The translations under genes and the position numbers were made by a program. The notes below the pieces were generated by a model. That model had not been told where the DNA came from, did no database searches, and saw only the letters and a list, made by a program, of their open reading frames with translations. This document shows positions 12,431 to 23,422 of a DNA stretch of 64,000 nt, one piece after another. Every line of letters begins with the position of its first letter. The first letter of the stretch is position 1. The DNA is from Avena insularis (taxonomy: Eukaryota; Streptophyta; Magnoliopsida; Poales; Poaceae). The DNA is taken from contig CM042692.1 in assembly GCA_023614405.1 (NCBI GenBank), positions 122,443,503-122,507,502 of the forward strand. The letters run 5' to 3'.

Positions 12431-13390
12431 AGACCAATCCTACTCAATGCACAAATCTATACGAAACTGAACCAGTTTTAGTGCATCAGCCGGATTATCC
12501 GGCTAGCTGGCGGATAATCCGGCCCTGGCAGAAATTTTCAGAATCGCCTAGATTGAATGCAAAAGAGTAGATTGGGCCTAGATATTGTAAGACTACAATT
12601 TCTACGCGAAACGACATCCTTCTTGACAACGTTCCACCCAACAAGCAACACATCTAGCCAAAGATGGGGAGAGCGGGAGTTACCCTCACTCATTGGAGGA
12701 AGAACACGGAGGAGAAGGTACCCAGAGGCGCGAAGAAGAAGATCCGGGGAGGCCCGGAGAATCCGGTGGCCGGAGGGGCTCCGGGGAGGGTGGGGGATAG
12801 CAGGCGGCGGCTGGGGAGAGGGAGAGGGTCGGGGGAGAAGTGCTGCTTGTTATGAGCCCTCCCCCCGACCCCAACCCTTAAAGACTAAATCCGCCAGGGC
12901 CGGATTTTTCGGCCTATACTTGGGCCGGATTATCCGGCCTAAATTCTGAATTTCTGTTACACACAGATTCAGGCCCGCGCGTCCCCAAACAACACCCCCA
13001 CAAGGTGTACAAGGGACTTGTGTAAGAATAGATGGCTTAGGGGTAGGGAAAGGCTTAGGATTCAGAGAACCAAACTAAGATGGTAATACACACTCGAAAT
13101 TGCAAGAATCAAATCAACCAAAGGACAAAATTAAGTGTGATTCCCATAAGAACAAACGATGAGCAAGAATAACCAAAAAGATCCAAATAAATTCAACTCT
13201 TCTCATGGAAGAGGGCGGTGGCCGAAGCCACCTTGTTGGAGTGTATGGTATGACACCACGAAGATGTATCTTGAGTTCATGACCAATACTCATCAATAAG
13301 CTCACATATCACAAAATGATATTAAGAGGAATGATTTGACTTGCTTTCGGCATTATGGGGGGAGGGTTAGCCCAATAAATTAGGACCACA
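12431..13390 (-). repeat. LTR-like region of Copia X
   Basis: Directly downstream (minus strand) of the RNase H end there is a purine tract 'ATAGGGGGAG' at 13391-13400, then TGTGGTCC at 13390, the expected start of a 3' LTR. The region contains a G/C-rich leader-like part (12660-12890 on the + strand; C-rich on minus) and several copies of the palindrome CCGGATWATCCGG or close variants (12490-12502, 12511-12522, 12900-12914, 12925-12937). The left LTR end is not certain; 12431 is a working limit. No second LTR copy is in the window, so this rests on position and motifs. Confidence 0.55.
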
Positions 13391-13458
13391 CTCCCCCTAT
13401 ATCCATGCCCACATCTAGACCAAATAAGACTGAGATGTACGAGTGAGTGCATGGGTAA

Positions 13459-14025
13459 TCAAGACAAGCTCCTTGAATCAACGATATTTAGCCCATTCCT
13501 CAAGTAACAAAACCTTGCGTCATCAAGTGGCTTCGTGAAAATATCAGCAAGTTGGTTCTTCGTTCTCACAAAAGATAGATCAATATCACCTCGAGCAACA
13601 TGGTCCCGAATAAAGTGATTCCAAATCTCAATATGCTTCGTCCTTGTGTGCTGTACCAGATTGTACGCAATTTTGATTGCACTTTGATTATCGCATAAAA
13701 GAGGCACTTTGTCACAATTTACATTGTATTCCTTTAAAGTTTGCCTCATCCATAATAACTGAGTGCAGGCACTAGCAGCAACAACATATTCAGCTTCGGT
13801 GGTGGAGACTGATATACAATTCTGCTTTTTAGAAGACCAACAAACTAGAGACCTTCACAAGAACTGACAAGCTCTAGAAGTTTATTTCCGATCATCCTTA
13901 TCACCAGCCCAATCTGAATCAGTATGACCACATAGAGAGAAGTTGGAGCCCTTGGGATACCATAGACCAAAGTTAGGGGAATGAACCAAATATCGGAAGA
14001 TCCTCTTGACCGCCACTAAGTGGCT
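13459..14025 (-). pseudogene. Copia X RNase H
   Basis: RNase H of a Copia polyprotein, minus strand. Motifs in order: 'GHTDSDWAGD' (first catalytic Asp), 'STTEAEYVVAAS' (Glu), 'LCDNQSAIKIA' (Asp), 'HTRTKHIEI' (His region), and the terminal 'ADIFTKPLD'. Two or three in-frame stops lie between 13810 and 13890, where the strand reads 'RK*TSRACQFL*'. It adjoins RT upstream and ends 60-70 bp before the purine tract. Confidence 0.88.
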
Positions 14026-15039
14026 TTATTTAGGAGCTGCTTGATACCTTGCACACACCCCCACACTCAACACAATATCGGGTCTAGATGCGCAGAGGTA
14101 AAGAAGAGAGCTGATCATGGACCGGTATACCTTTTGGTCCACATCTTTACCGTGAGGACTAAGTTCAAGGTGACATTTTGTTTGCATCGGAGTGGCGACG
14201 CCCTTAAGATTCGTCATCTTGAATCTCTTGAGCATGTCTTGGATGTATTTTTCTTGATTGATGAAGGTTCCTTCTCTAAGTTGCTTAATTTCGAATCCAA
14301 GAAAGAACCATAACTCCCCCATCATAGACATCTCAAACCTGTCAGTCATAAGCTTTGAAAATTCATCATTAAAAGATTTATTAGTAGATCCAAAGATGAT
14401 GTCGTCTACATATAGTTGGCATACGAAGAGCTCCCCCTTAACCTTGTTAGTAAAAAGAGTGGGATTGATTTGCCCAACCTCGAAGCCACGATCTAACAAA
14501 ATCTCTTTAAGGTGCTCATACCACGCATGTGGGGCTTGTTTAAGGCCATAGAGAGCCTTATCGAGTTTGTAGACATGGTTCGGGAAGTTAGGATCCTCAA
14601 ATCCTGGGGGTTGCTTTACATATACCAACTCATGTAGAGGACCATTAAGAAACGCACTCTTAACGTCCATTTGCTATAATTTAAAATTATTATGAGCAGC
14701 ATAAGCAAGAAGGATATGGATGGACTCAAGACGAGCCACATGAGAATAGGTCTCACCAAAGTCAATGCCCTCAACTTGGGAGTAGCCTTGTGCCACGAGT
14801 CTTACTTTGTTCCTCACAACAATGCCATTCTCATCTTGCTTGTTTTTAAATATCCATTTAGTGCCAATAACATTGCGACAGTCCTTTGGCTTGTCCACTA
14901 GTTTCCAAACCTTGTTGCGTTCAAAGTTATTCAACTCTTCATGCATAGCAACAACCCAGTCCGGATCTTCAAGAGCTTCAAACACTTCCTTGGGTTCCAC
15001 CATTGAGATGTGGGCTTGATTCTCACCGAAACTGGCCAA
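14026..15039 (-). pseudogene. Copia X reverse transcriptase
   Basis: RT domain (RVT_2 family) that copies the element RNA into DNA. It starts with '[19 protein letters not shown]', runs through '[11 protein letters not shown]' and '[15 protein letters not shown]', has one stop at 14671-14673 just before '[11 protein letters not shown]', then '[15 protein letters not shown]' and the intact catalytic box 'YVDDIIFGS'. It ends with '[16 protein letters not shown]'. Apart from that stop the domain is open over more than 330 codons, so it is one of the best-preserved enzymes in the window. A stop also follows 'QAAPK' before the RNase H. Confidence 0.92.
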
Positions 15040-15085
15040 CTCCCTTCTTGTGGAAACCCTTCATCGAAGATCACCTAAAACTTTG

Positions 15086-15607
15086 TCAAGAGTATGTCCC
15101 CTTTAACTCAAGGTTCCTATCGACACGAGCCTTGGGACGAAGTTCAATAAGTTTGTTGTCTCTTGGTGGAATAGTTTCATCATTTGAGTCTTCATTGGAA
15201 TCATTTGCTTGGCCTTGATCAGTAGCTTGATTAGCAGTAGTAGGAGATGATGAACCTTGCCCTTGAAGTGGATCAATAGCCGTAACAGGAGGCTGCTGAT
15301 CATCAGGAGTTTCAGGGCCGGATAATCCGGCAGTGTGTGGGGCCGGATAATCTGGCCTGGGAGATCCTAAAGCATCTTCACTAGCTTGACTAGAACTTGC
15401 TTGAATTGGCGAGTGGCCGGAAAATCCGGGGGCAACCAGAAAATTCGGACTGGGACTTGCAGCTGTTTCTTCGACATGATGGTCAGATTGGTCGCTAGTG
15501 CAGTGAGGGCCGGATAATCTGGTGTCGACCGGACAATCCGTCCTGGAGCATTCAGGAGCATGTTGACCTTCAGCATTTGGAGGAGTTGGTGTAGAAGTTT
15601 CTCCCAT
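15086..15607 (-). pseudogene. Copia X integrase-RT linker with palindrome-encoded repeats
   Basis: A low-complexity Pro/Ser/Asp-rich linker of about 170 residues between integrase and RT. It encodes repeated short phrases such as 'RPDYPAPHTAGLSGP' and 'APGFSGHS' that come from DNA copies of CCGGATAATCCGG and variants at 15318-15330, 15343-15355, 15416-15429, 15510-15522 and 15529-15540. The C-terminal part is acidic ('SNEDSNDETIPP'). The reading frame is open to 15086. The same DNA motif is found in the LTR-like region, so the protein repeats may be a by-product of a DNA motif. Confidence 0.75.
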
Positions 15608-15655
15608 GGTTGGAGCATATTGAGTATGTGTAGATGAGGGCTCTACATGAGTAGA

Positions 15656-16573
15656 TCATTGTCCTTCCCGATCCGCCACAAGGGGTTCTTCAATGGGGCA
15701 GAAAAATCCCACGCCCATTATTCTTATGGCATTTTGGGGTATTTCAACATCTGCATCACAAACATCAACTTGCCCCACACGGGAGCCATCATTTTCCTTG
15801 AACACCACACTACAAGATTCTACAACAGTTCCGGAGAGCTTATTGTAGACTCTATAAGTGTGGGATTCGGCACCATAACCAACAAAAATACCTTCTAAAG
15901 CCTTAGACTCACATTTATATAAACGAACTCCTTTGATGAGAAAGAAACACTTACACCCAAATACCCGAAAGTATGAGATGTTTGGCTTGTTACCGGTAAG
16001 TATTTCATACGGAGTCTTGTCCAAGATTCTACGGAGGTATAACCGGTTGGATGAATGACAAGTGGTAGAGATTGCTTCAGCCCAGAAGTTATATGGAGAC
16101 TTGAATTCAGCTAGCATGGACCTTGCCATATCCATTAGGGTCCGGTTCTTCCTCTCGGCAACACCATTTTGTTGAGGGGTGTACGCAGCGGAATATTGAT
16201 GTCTTATCCCCTCTTCACTTAGGAATTCATTTAAGGTGTAGTTCTTGAACTCGGAGCCGTTATCACTCCTTATTGCCAATATAGGGACATTGTGTTGACG
16301 TCGAACCTCGTTGGTGAAGTCGATGACCGTTTGTTGAGTCTCGCTCTTCAACTTGAAGAAATAGACCCAAGTGTATCTTGAGTAATCATCAACAATCACA
16401 AGGCAGTACTTCTTCCCACCAAGGCTTGCATGTGATGGAGGTCCAAAGAGGTCCACATGAAGTAGCTCCAAGATCCTCTTTGACGAAATAATAGTCTTCC
16501 TTTCGATGGGGAGAGTCATGCATTTTTCCTTCAACGCAAGCCCTGCAAACACGATCTTTGGCAAAGGAAACAT
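15656..16573 (-). pseudogene. Copia X integrase
   Basis: Integrase core of a Copia element, open over 305 codons. The catalytic triad is visible: Asp in 'LLHVDLFGP', Asp in 'AIRSDNGSEF', Glu in 'QNGVAERKNRT'. It is followed by 'YRVYNKLSGTVVESCSVVF', the usual junction to the linker. The zinc-binding Cys pair upstream is poor: 'IVFAGLALKEK' stands where 'CxxC' is expected, and a TAA stop at 16575 separates it from the pre-integrase region. The frame then ends shortly before the linker ORF. Confidence 0.92.
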
Positions 16574-16574
16574 T

Positions 16575-17081
16575 TTATTTTAGTCCAAGGATGTGGCCAC
16601 CCTTGTGGAGACTTTGAAAAGTTCTCATGTTGACGTGGGCTAGTCGGCGCTGCCATAACCAACCCGCGTCAGCCTTTCTGAAAAGACACATCGGGCCTGT
16701 AGTGGTTTTCCCCAAGAAGTCCACCACGTATAGGTCATTTTCTACATATCCCACGAAAGCGACTTTTAGAGACATGCTCCACAAAAGTACCACCAAAACA
16801 GCATCAATAAAAACTGCAAAGCCCATCTTACCAAGGGCGTGAACTGAAAGTAAATTGTAACCGAGGGTCTCAACAAGCATGACGTCCATGAGAGAGATAT
16901 CGTGAGCAACAACAACTTTGTCGAGACCCAATACCTCATATTTTGACTTGTCACCATAGGAGATGGTTATATGATCATGATTTGGCCGCATCTCCGTGAT
17001 GATCTCCTTGCTTCCAGTCATATGACTTGTGCACCCGCTATCGAGTACCCATTTAGAGCCACCGGAAGAATAGCCCTGCAA
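16575..17081 (-). pseudogene. Copia X protease and GAG-pre-integrase region
   Basis: The aspartic protease is marked by 'WVLDSGCTSHMTGSKE' (D-S-G active site), followed by the strands 'ITISYGDKSKYEVLG' and 'LGYNLLSVHALGKMGF'. The pre-integrase part has 'WLWQRRLAHVNMRTFQSL', where the zinc-type His is kept. The ORF ends in a TAA at 16575 that blocks fusion to integrase. It fits the Sirevirus/Maximus polyprotein. Confidence 0.9.
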
Positions 17082-17269
17082 GAAAGTTACTTCTTGGTTT
17101 TAGGTACCCATTTTTCAATGGGTCCTCTCATGTTAGTGACAAGGGTCTTGGGGAGCCAAATAGACCAAGGAATGTAACAATCATAAGGCCCTACATAACT
17201 GGCATAAACATCACCATAATAATCACGATATAACTCATAGTTAGGATTGTTAGACCTTGCAAAACCATC

Positions 17270-17650
17270 CTAATTAGACTTGGCCTTAGTGGTGGTGCTA
17301 GTCTTTTGTTGAGCAGTCTTGCTCTTCTTCTTCTTATTCTTCTTCTTGTTCTTCTTGTTCTTTGTCTTGGGAACATAACCAAGACCCTCTTTTCCATTGT
17401 TTGTTCTTTGCTTTCTAAGAACCTCATCTAGAACTTCTTTAGCTTTGTGTTGAGATCCCTTTGCAAGTTCTACTTGTCCACAAGATGGTGTGGAGGTGCT
17501 GGGCATATCATGCTTCTCCAATTGAGTTTGGAGCTGGTCACGAGACTCATTTAAAGTAGAATGTTCACTCTCCAAAACCTTGTGAGCAATGTCAAGTTTC
17601 TCAAATTTCTCCAAGAGTCTAGCATGAGTAGCGCCAAATTCAATCTTTTC
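17270..17650 (-). pseudogene. Copia X gag C-terminal fragment
   Basis: The remaining tail of the nucleocapsid protein: a coiled-coil-like part ('EKFEKLDIAHKVLESEHS', 'ESRDQLQTQLEKHD') and a very Lys/Asn-rich segment ('KTKNKKNKKKNKKKKSK'). A region of about 190 bp without a good frame separates it from the protease. Upstream the gag is cut near 17650 within a run of T's (plus strand), where flanking sequence begins. The usual capsid core and CCHC knuckle are absent. Confidence 0.65.
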
Positions 17651-17827
17651 CTTTTTTTAATCCGAGGTTCACTCAAAGGACCACTCGATGTGCCCTATCA
17701 CAAGTCAAGCAAGAGATAATAAGAAGACTAAGGCAATGCATGGACAAAAGACTCGAGTGCATTCAAGCATAATAAATTATCAGCAGATACACTTGCCAAA
17801 ATGCATGTTCCAGACAAAATAAATAAG
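17651..17827. other. Junction between Copia X and Tat B
   Basis: About 180 bp with no ORF. It probably is the 3' flank of the Tat B antisense gene, joined to the truncated gag of Copia X. The exact break cannot be placed by eye and no TSD is seen. Confidence 0.45.
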
Positions 17828-20480
17828 CTATTTAACTATTACAGACACGACTACTAAGGAGAAACTGGCTTCTTCGACTTGGACTTTGGTTTTGGGGGCC
17901 TCCGAGTGCATGGCGAGGCATACAGACTTTCCACCGGCCCCTGACGTCGCAGCCTTCGCCGCCTTCTTGGCTCGCTGCGGCTCCTCAGAGTACTTCGCAA
18001 CTATATTGATCAGCTGCAGCCCGTACTTGCCACAAGCAGTTGCGAAAGGAGAAAAGACTACTTGTTGACCATCCGTGCTGACAGGCATCGCCTTGGAGAC
18101 CGCTGCAGGATCAACTTCGACTCCATGGGCTTGAACCATCACGAGTGACATTGAAGCGCCAGCCGCACGGAGCGAGTTCTTGAAGCCCGCAAGAATGCCT
18201 CCAACAAGGGACTCCACCAGCTCATCCATATTTTTGATTAACTCAGCCTTGGTCGCAAGCTCCTCATGGAGGCTAATGAGCATGCCCTTGTCCTTGGTGA
18301 GCGTCCCCTGAACAGTAACACTGCGATCCTCGACTGCCGAGATGGCACCTGCTAGGGCATCATCACGACGGAGTGCCTGGGGGTCGAAGCTCAGACCGCT
18401 GGCATCTACACAAGAATCAAGCATTGGCACAAAAGTCAGCACAACAAGAAATTTGAAAGAAGGGACACGAAGAAAATCTAGACAAGGGAATACCTGAGAG
18501 AGCCTTGGCAATCGAGAAAAGTTGTTCTTCGAACAACTTCTCCCTAGGTGCGATGGAGGTGCGCAGATCCTCTTCGTGTTTCCGTGATTCGTCCTTTGCT
18601 GCGATTGCCTCATCGCGGCTCTTCACCGCCGCGGTGAGTGTTTTCTCGAGGGAAGCGGTGTCACGAAGGAGTGCATTATGCTTAGCTGTGACACAAACAA
18701 AGATAAACCATCAGTCGAATATATCACAAGGATGCAGAAGAAAAGTAAAGAACACTGACTTTCAACCGTGCGATGGGAATTGTCTAGCATTGCATGTTGA
18801 CGACCCATCGCAAGAACCTGCTCCGCCAGACAAGCGGCTTCCTTCATGATGAGCTATGACAAAAGAAATAGTAAAGGGCCAGCAGATGGCATAGATGAAA
18901 ATTTCGACTGCAAAATCAGAAGAAGAGATACTACACATACATGATCCTCCAATGACTCCGAGGTCGATTGACACGCAGTCGTCCGGATAACCATCCGATG
19001 CTCCACATCATGGGGAGAACTCGATGAATTATGCCCGCAGTGGGCCTCCAATGGAGGAGAAAGAGTGCGCTCGACCACTTTCTTGGCCTTGGAGGTCGTG
19101 ACTCCAGATTCTTTCAAAAATTGGACGTCGCCAGAATATGACGATGCCGGATGACTGTAGAAGAAAACCAACATCAAGAGAATGCAATTCCAAAGAAGAA
19201 GCAAAAAGGAAGACCTGTGTACTTACCAATCAAATTTGTCAAAATCGAAGGTTTGATCCCCCGACTCTGACAACGACTCCTTTGGCAGTCGCATCTTCTT
19301 GCGAGAAGATGGCGCCATGGCGCTCATAGGAACGGCAGGAATCGGCAACTCTGCACCAACAGATGCACCTTCCGGAGTCGAAGGAGATGATGCATCCGAA
19401 TCCTTGCTGTGCGAACGCTTGCGAGTGTCCAGACTACTCGACTCGGGGGCTTCCTCCTCCACATCAGATGGGACGGCCGACTCCGACTCGTCCTCTTCCA
19501 AGGCTTCAGGAGGAATAACCCCCTCAGGAAGAGGGGGCATACAGGGTGACACACTCCAATCCTGCATACAACAAACAAGTTAGTACAAGTCAGGAACAGA
19601 GAAGCATTCGACGAATAAAAGCTACTTCGTAGCACAACCGTACCTCAGGAGGAGGATTAGCAGCATCGAAGGGAGGCACGACTGGTTCACTGGGGAGCAC
19701 ATCCTTGACGGTGTACTTAGTGAGCAGTCGCACCCTTTTATCTTCCTCACTCGCGGAAATGCCATTAGCAGATACGCGAGTGACATCGTCCGCGCCAGCC
19801 CACTGGAACATAGGGTGGACTCTGGCCTACAGGGGCTGCACGCGACGGCGCAGCCATGTGCGAATGAGGGCACAACCTCCCTCTTCTTTTCCCATGCGAC
19901 TCTCGAGGTTGCAGACGTGCTCGTACAACACATTTGTTTCCGTGGACTCGCCGGGCATCACTACGTTCTTCCAGGATCGCCTCCTCTTGCACGGTGTCGC
20001 GGGATCAAAGGGTGCGAGTCCGAAGTGGTCTCCGTCGGCCTTCTAGTCGCGGATGTAGAACCACTTGTCCCTCCACCCTTGGAAGGATGCCATGAGTTTG
20101 ATGTCGAAGTATGTGGCGGAGGAGTTGACGTGGATACCGCAACCGCCTACATCATAGACTACGGAGCCAGACGCCGACTAGCGCTTCAGCTTGAAGAGAC
20201 GTTTGAAAAGACCAAAGTGCAGCTCAATTCCGAGCCAGCACTCGCAAAGAGTAATGTAGCAAGCGTTGGGGGACAGCTGATGCAGCTGGAGCCCATAAAA
20301 CAGAGAAGGGCCCTAAGGAAAGGATGCAAGGGAAGCGAGAGACCGCGGATGATGAACACTAGGAACATCACCCGAAAACCGGCAGGAGGAGAAGGCATTA
20401 CCTCACCACTAGGACACGCACGTCAGCGACTGTGGAAGATAGAACTCCGTCCTGGCGTAGGAGACAGAGCTCAAAAGACT
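17828..20480 (-). pseudogene. Antisense gene of Tat B (Transposase_28-type), multi-exon
   Basis: Minus-strand gene remnant of the same kind as in Tat A and C. The N-terminal domain (about 19590-20330) has the family pattern: an 'H-FGLFKRLFKLK' segment, 'VVYDVGGCGIHVNSSATYF', then 'MASFQGWRDKWFYI' and, after a stop, 'MFQWAGADDVTRVSANG'. An acidic exon follows (19223-19567: 'EEDESESAVPSDVEEEAPES' and a basic 'SRKKMRLPKE' near its end), then short exons at about 18950-19200, 18760-18850 and 18490-18690 with coiled-coil character, and a last exon (17828-18420) with 'SLHEELATKAELIKNMDELV' and 'ALRRDDALAGAISAVED'. Stops and shifts make it a pseudogene. The sense-strand pol of Tat B is absent to the left, replaced by Copia X. 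Confidence 0.7.
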
Positions 20481-22190
20481 TGATCACGGATGTGTGCCAC
20501 GCGCCATTGGTTCCAAGGACCCAAGATAATCAAGCCCAAGAGCTTGAACTCGCCGAAACTACGAGGCAAACTCAAACCTAGTGCAAGAGGCAAGTCCTTC
20601 ACTCTCAAAATCCACCAAAGCTACAAAAGCTATTGGGGGAATAAGAGGAGAAGAACACAAGAGGATAACACAAAACTCTCCAAGATCTAGATCCCAAGGA
20701 TTCCTTCACAAATAAGGAATTTGGTTTGGTAGGGTTGTAGATATAGATCTCCTCTCTCAAATCCCTCAAAAAGATGCAAGAATCATAGGAGGGGGAAGGG
20801 GAGAGTGCAAGCTCTTCAAGGTAAACAATGGAGGAGAGTGAGAAGGGCAAGAACCAAGAAAAGAGCTAGTTTCCACGAAGGGGAAGAGGAGCCCCTTTTA
20901 AAGGGATCCCCGATCTTCCCGTTACGCACATAATCGTGCATGGCCGGTAGTACCAGTGGGGGAGCGGTACTACTAGTGGCATCCATCCAACGGTCAAAAG
21001 AACAGCAATGCGAGGGACAAAAAAGTGAGCCTGGCCGGTACTACCGCCATTCACCGGAACTTTCGGCGGGGACGATACTACCGCCAGAAATTCCGATTGA
21101 AGTTCCGGCAAATAGCGAACTCCAAACAAGAGAGGCTACTGACCAAAACTGGGATGAGCATAAGTGTCTCTAGTACGTCCACCGGTACTACCGGCGGCAA
21201 GAATGCCCTAGCGGTACTACCGGTGGCTCGCCGAAACTACCAATCAGAAAAACTTCAGAACTAAAACTGCCATAACTTTTGCATCCGAACTCCAAACGAG
21301 ATGAAACCAATTTTATTGGAAAGATAATGACATGTATAATCAAACAAAATATTGGGTATCACTATGGGAGAAAATACCATGCATATATATGTGAGATATC
21401 TCCCACAGTGTGGACCCAGAAAACCCGCAAGATCAAAAATGCAATAAGGTATGCAAGGGAAATCCATTTTTGATAAACTAGAGTTTGTTATGATGATAAC
21501 CACAAGCTCTAGATCCTCACATGGACAAGATCCCAAAAAACCAGGAAATATGATGCTATGTATGCAAAGTTTTGAGCTCTCTCTGAAAGATACGATCAAG
21601 TCACCCACTCGAGAGCCCCTCTTGATAGTATGACTATCTATCCTAAACTCGGTCTCCCAAAACTACAAGAGACCGGTAAAATAAAAAACCTATCAATATC
21701 ATACCTTTGCCTTGAGAATTCCACTTGAGCTTGATGTAGACCTTCTTGTCCTTCTCAAGATGGATCATCTTTCTTGATTGCTCTTGCTTGCTCTTGCTTG
21801 ATGAAGACATGTGAAATTCTCCCCATACTCTATGGGGAAACCTCTTCTTTGAACATGTCTTCATCACTCCATGATCGCCGAGGATGGCAAGATTAATGCA
21901 TGAGATCTTCTAGAGATGGTGCATCTTGAGCTTGCACTTCATTTCTTGATGATGTCTTGAAGATAGCCATGAGGAGCTCCATCTTCTTCAAGACACTCTT
22001 GATATTCTTCTTATTCTACATGATTCCAATCGGCACAAAGCCCTTGGACATTTCTTCTTCTTTTTCATTTTTCAGCCTTGAAACCAACACATGGCCCAAG
22101 CGATGCCACTGGAAAAAACCTACATGTGAAACTCAATTCACACATTAGTCCATAGATATTGTCATTAATTACCAAAACCACACATGGGGC
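20481..22190 (-). repeat. LTR-like segment of Sirevirus-like Copia 'Y'
   Basis: A 1.7-kb segment without pol. On the minus strand it reads from a 'GGTTTTGGTAATTAATGAC' start region near 22190, through 'GATAGATAGTCATACTATC' near 21630, a zone with several CCGGTASTACCGG-type motifs (20942-21235), a TATA-like TTTAAAAG at 20896-20903, a leader with short C/T-rich tracts, to TGATCA at 20481-20486. This arrangement is what I know from Maximus-like LTR and 3' regions of Triticeae. It may be a solo or truncated LTR; 20481 and 22190 are working limits and no TSD was found. Small ORFs here look fortuitous. Confidence 0.5.
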
Positions 22191-22471
22191 ATACATGCCC
22201 TTCACCAACCACTTTAGCATTATCCTTGAAAATGCTCAGCCAATCCACATCTTGCGTAATCCCACAAACCAAAATGGTCTGGTCAAGAACATTCCACTGA
22301 CACCATTTTGACTGCAGGCCAGTAACCCTGGCCCAGGTAGTGACCAGAGATTCAATAGGCTCTGGATCATCACTCCAATCCTCCACCTTAACCACAACCC
22401 CCTCTCTAGACAGACCAAACCTAGGATAGCCAATAACTTGATCCACCAGACTCTGAGGTGGGAATTTTACC
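22191..22471 (-). pseudogene. Fragment of a DUF4283-like protein
   Basis: A minus-strand open stretch of about 85 codons, interrupted on both sides. It has 'GLSREGVVVKVEDWSDDPEP', 'WARVTGLQSKWCQWNVLDQ' and 'QDVDWLSIFKD'. This resembles the plant DUF4283-type region found in LINE ORF1-like and zinc-knuckle proteins, where a W-V-x-GIP-type strand is followed by a 'VDW' segment. Only this piece is left: Tat C's LTR starts at 22472 and Copia Y-like sequence at about 22190. It could be a captured gene piece or a LINE remnant. Confidence 0.45.
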
Positions 22472-22970
22472 TGTCGTGGGAATGACCGCGCTAGTCGCTA
22501 CCAGGGGTTGCGATTGATAGAATTGGGGGCAAGAGCTGGTGACCATCTGTGGAGCGAGATGAGGGCTGAGACACATGAGTTTACCTAGGTTCGGCCCCCG
22601 TAGGGTAAAGAACTACTCCTGCTAGATTGTATTGTCGGCGAGTGAATTATAGGGGTGGCAAGCTCGGCGGCTAGGCAGCGAGTCACTTGGATGGGGTGTA
22701 TGATGGAATGTGAGTACAAAGAGTACCCTAGGGAGGTTCATATATGGGATACCTTGCTAGGGTTTACAATTATCCCACCGGATCAGATAAGGACTCGGAG
22801 GTTTTGACCTAATCTGACTGGGCTTCTGCTACGCTCCTAGGCCTCTAGCTTCTAGTCGCCAGGCTTCTTCTTAGTCGCATTCTAGTCACCGTCCTATAGG
22901 CCCACTCGCAGAGGCCATGGGCCACTCGAAACGTCCTGCTGGGTATACCCCATTCGACATATCCCCATCA
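22472..22970 (-). repeat. 3' LTR of Tat C
   Basis: A 499-bp LTR, TGATGGGG...CCCACGACA on the minus strand. Its left 360 bp are clearly the same as 47130-47488. A degenerate TATA-like CATATATGAAC (minus) lies near 22738-22748, where the 5' LTR remnant has CTATATAAAC. Confidence 0.88.
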
Positions 22971-22983
22971 GTAGTCCCTGAGG
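22971..22983 (-). other. Polypurine-like tract of Tat C
   Basis: On the minus strand CCTCAGGGACTAC adjoins the 3' LTR start TGATGGGG. The same wording recurs next to the G element's LTR (CAGGGACTAA). It is the likely plus-strand primer; copies of it are scattered to the right. Confidence 0.7.
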
Positions 22984-23300
22984 CCAACGTTGGTTCGGCG
23001 CAGGTGTTCTTTTGGCAGTCAGAGTAGGCGAGTCCAATTTGGATGCCCAGTCGAATCAGCGATGGACTCCCTCGATGAAGGAGGAAATATCTCCATCAGG
23101 CCTTCAATTGCAACATTAGCGAGTAAAGTTACGTTGGAGTCGCGACGCCTTATCGAATGGACAAGGCGCATCAACAAGCGAGTCGAGTGAATGAAGTCGG
23201 ATCGTTAAGCAGGTCAAAATAGAAGTTGGGTAATACAACGGTAACTTCGGCGTAATTACCGCGAGGTAACGACTAGCCCGAGATTGGCGGGTAGATCCCC

Positions 23301-23308
23301 TTATAAGG
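23301..23308 (+). promoter_or_regulatory. TATA-like box of the Tat C antisense gene
   Basis: TTATAAGG lies 115 bp before the ATG at 23423, in an otherwise featureless 450-bp stretch between the LTR/polypurine tract and the gene. Spacing fits a plant core promoter; activity is inferred. Confidence 0.5.
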
Positions 23309-23422
23309 AGAATGGCAAAGGGAGAAATGAATCTTCGCATTTCTTCATTCCTGCATACTCCCAGTCTCTAGATTCGCTCCTGATCCAAAATCTCCGCACA
23401 CAACGACTTCCTTCCTCCACCC

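Larger units (their letters stand above)
13391..17650 (-). mobile_element. Copia 'X', Sirevirus/Maximus-like, 5'-truncated body
   Basis: Minus-strand Ty1/Copia coding body in canonical order: gag tail, protease, integrase, linker, RT, RNase H, then purine tract and LTR-like region. The DSG protease, the long linker between integrase and RT, and the wording of the RT ('[10 protein letters not shown]', 'YVDDIIFGS') fit the Sirevirus lineage (Maximus-like families in Triticeae). The 5' LTR, primer site and most of gag are missing; the right edge lies near 17650, where the sequence changes into the 3' flank of Tat B's antisense gene. No TSD could be found. Stops are few, so decay is moderate. Confidence 0.78.
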
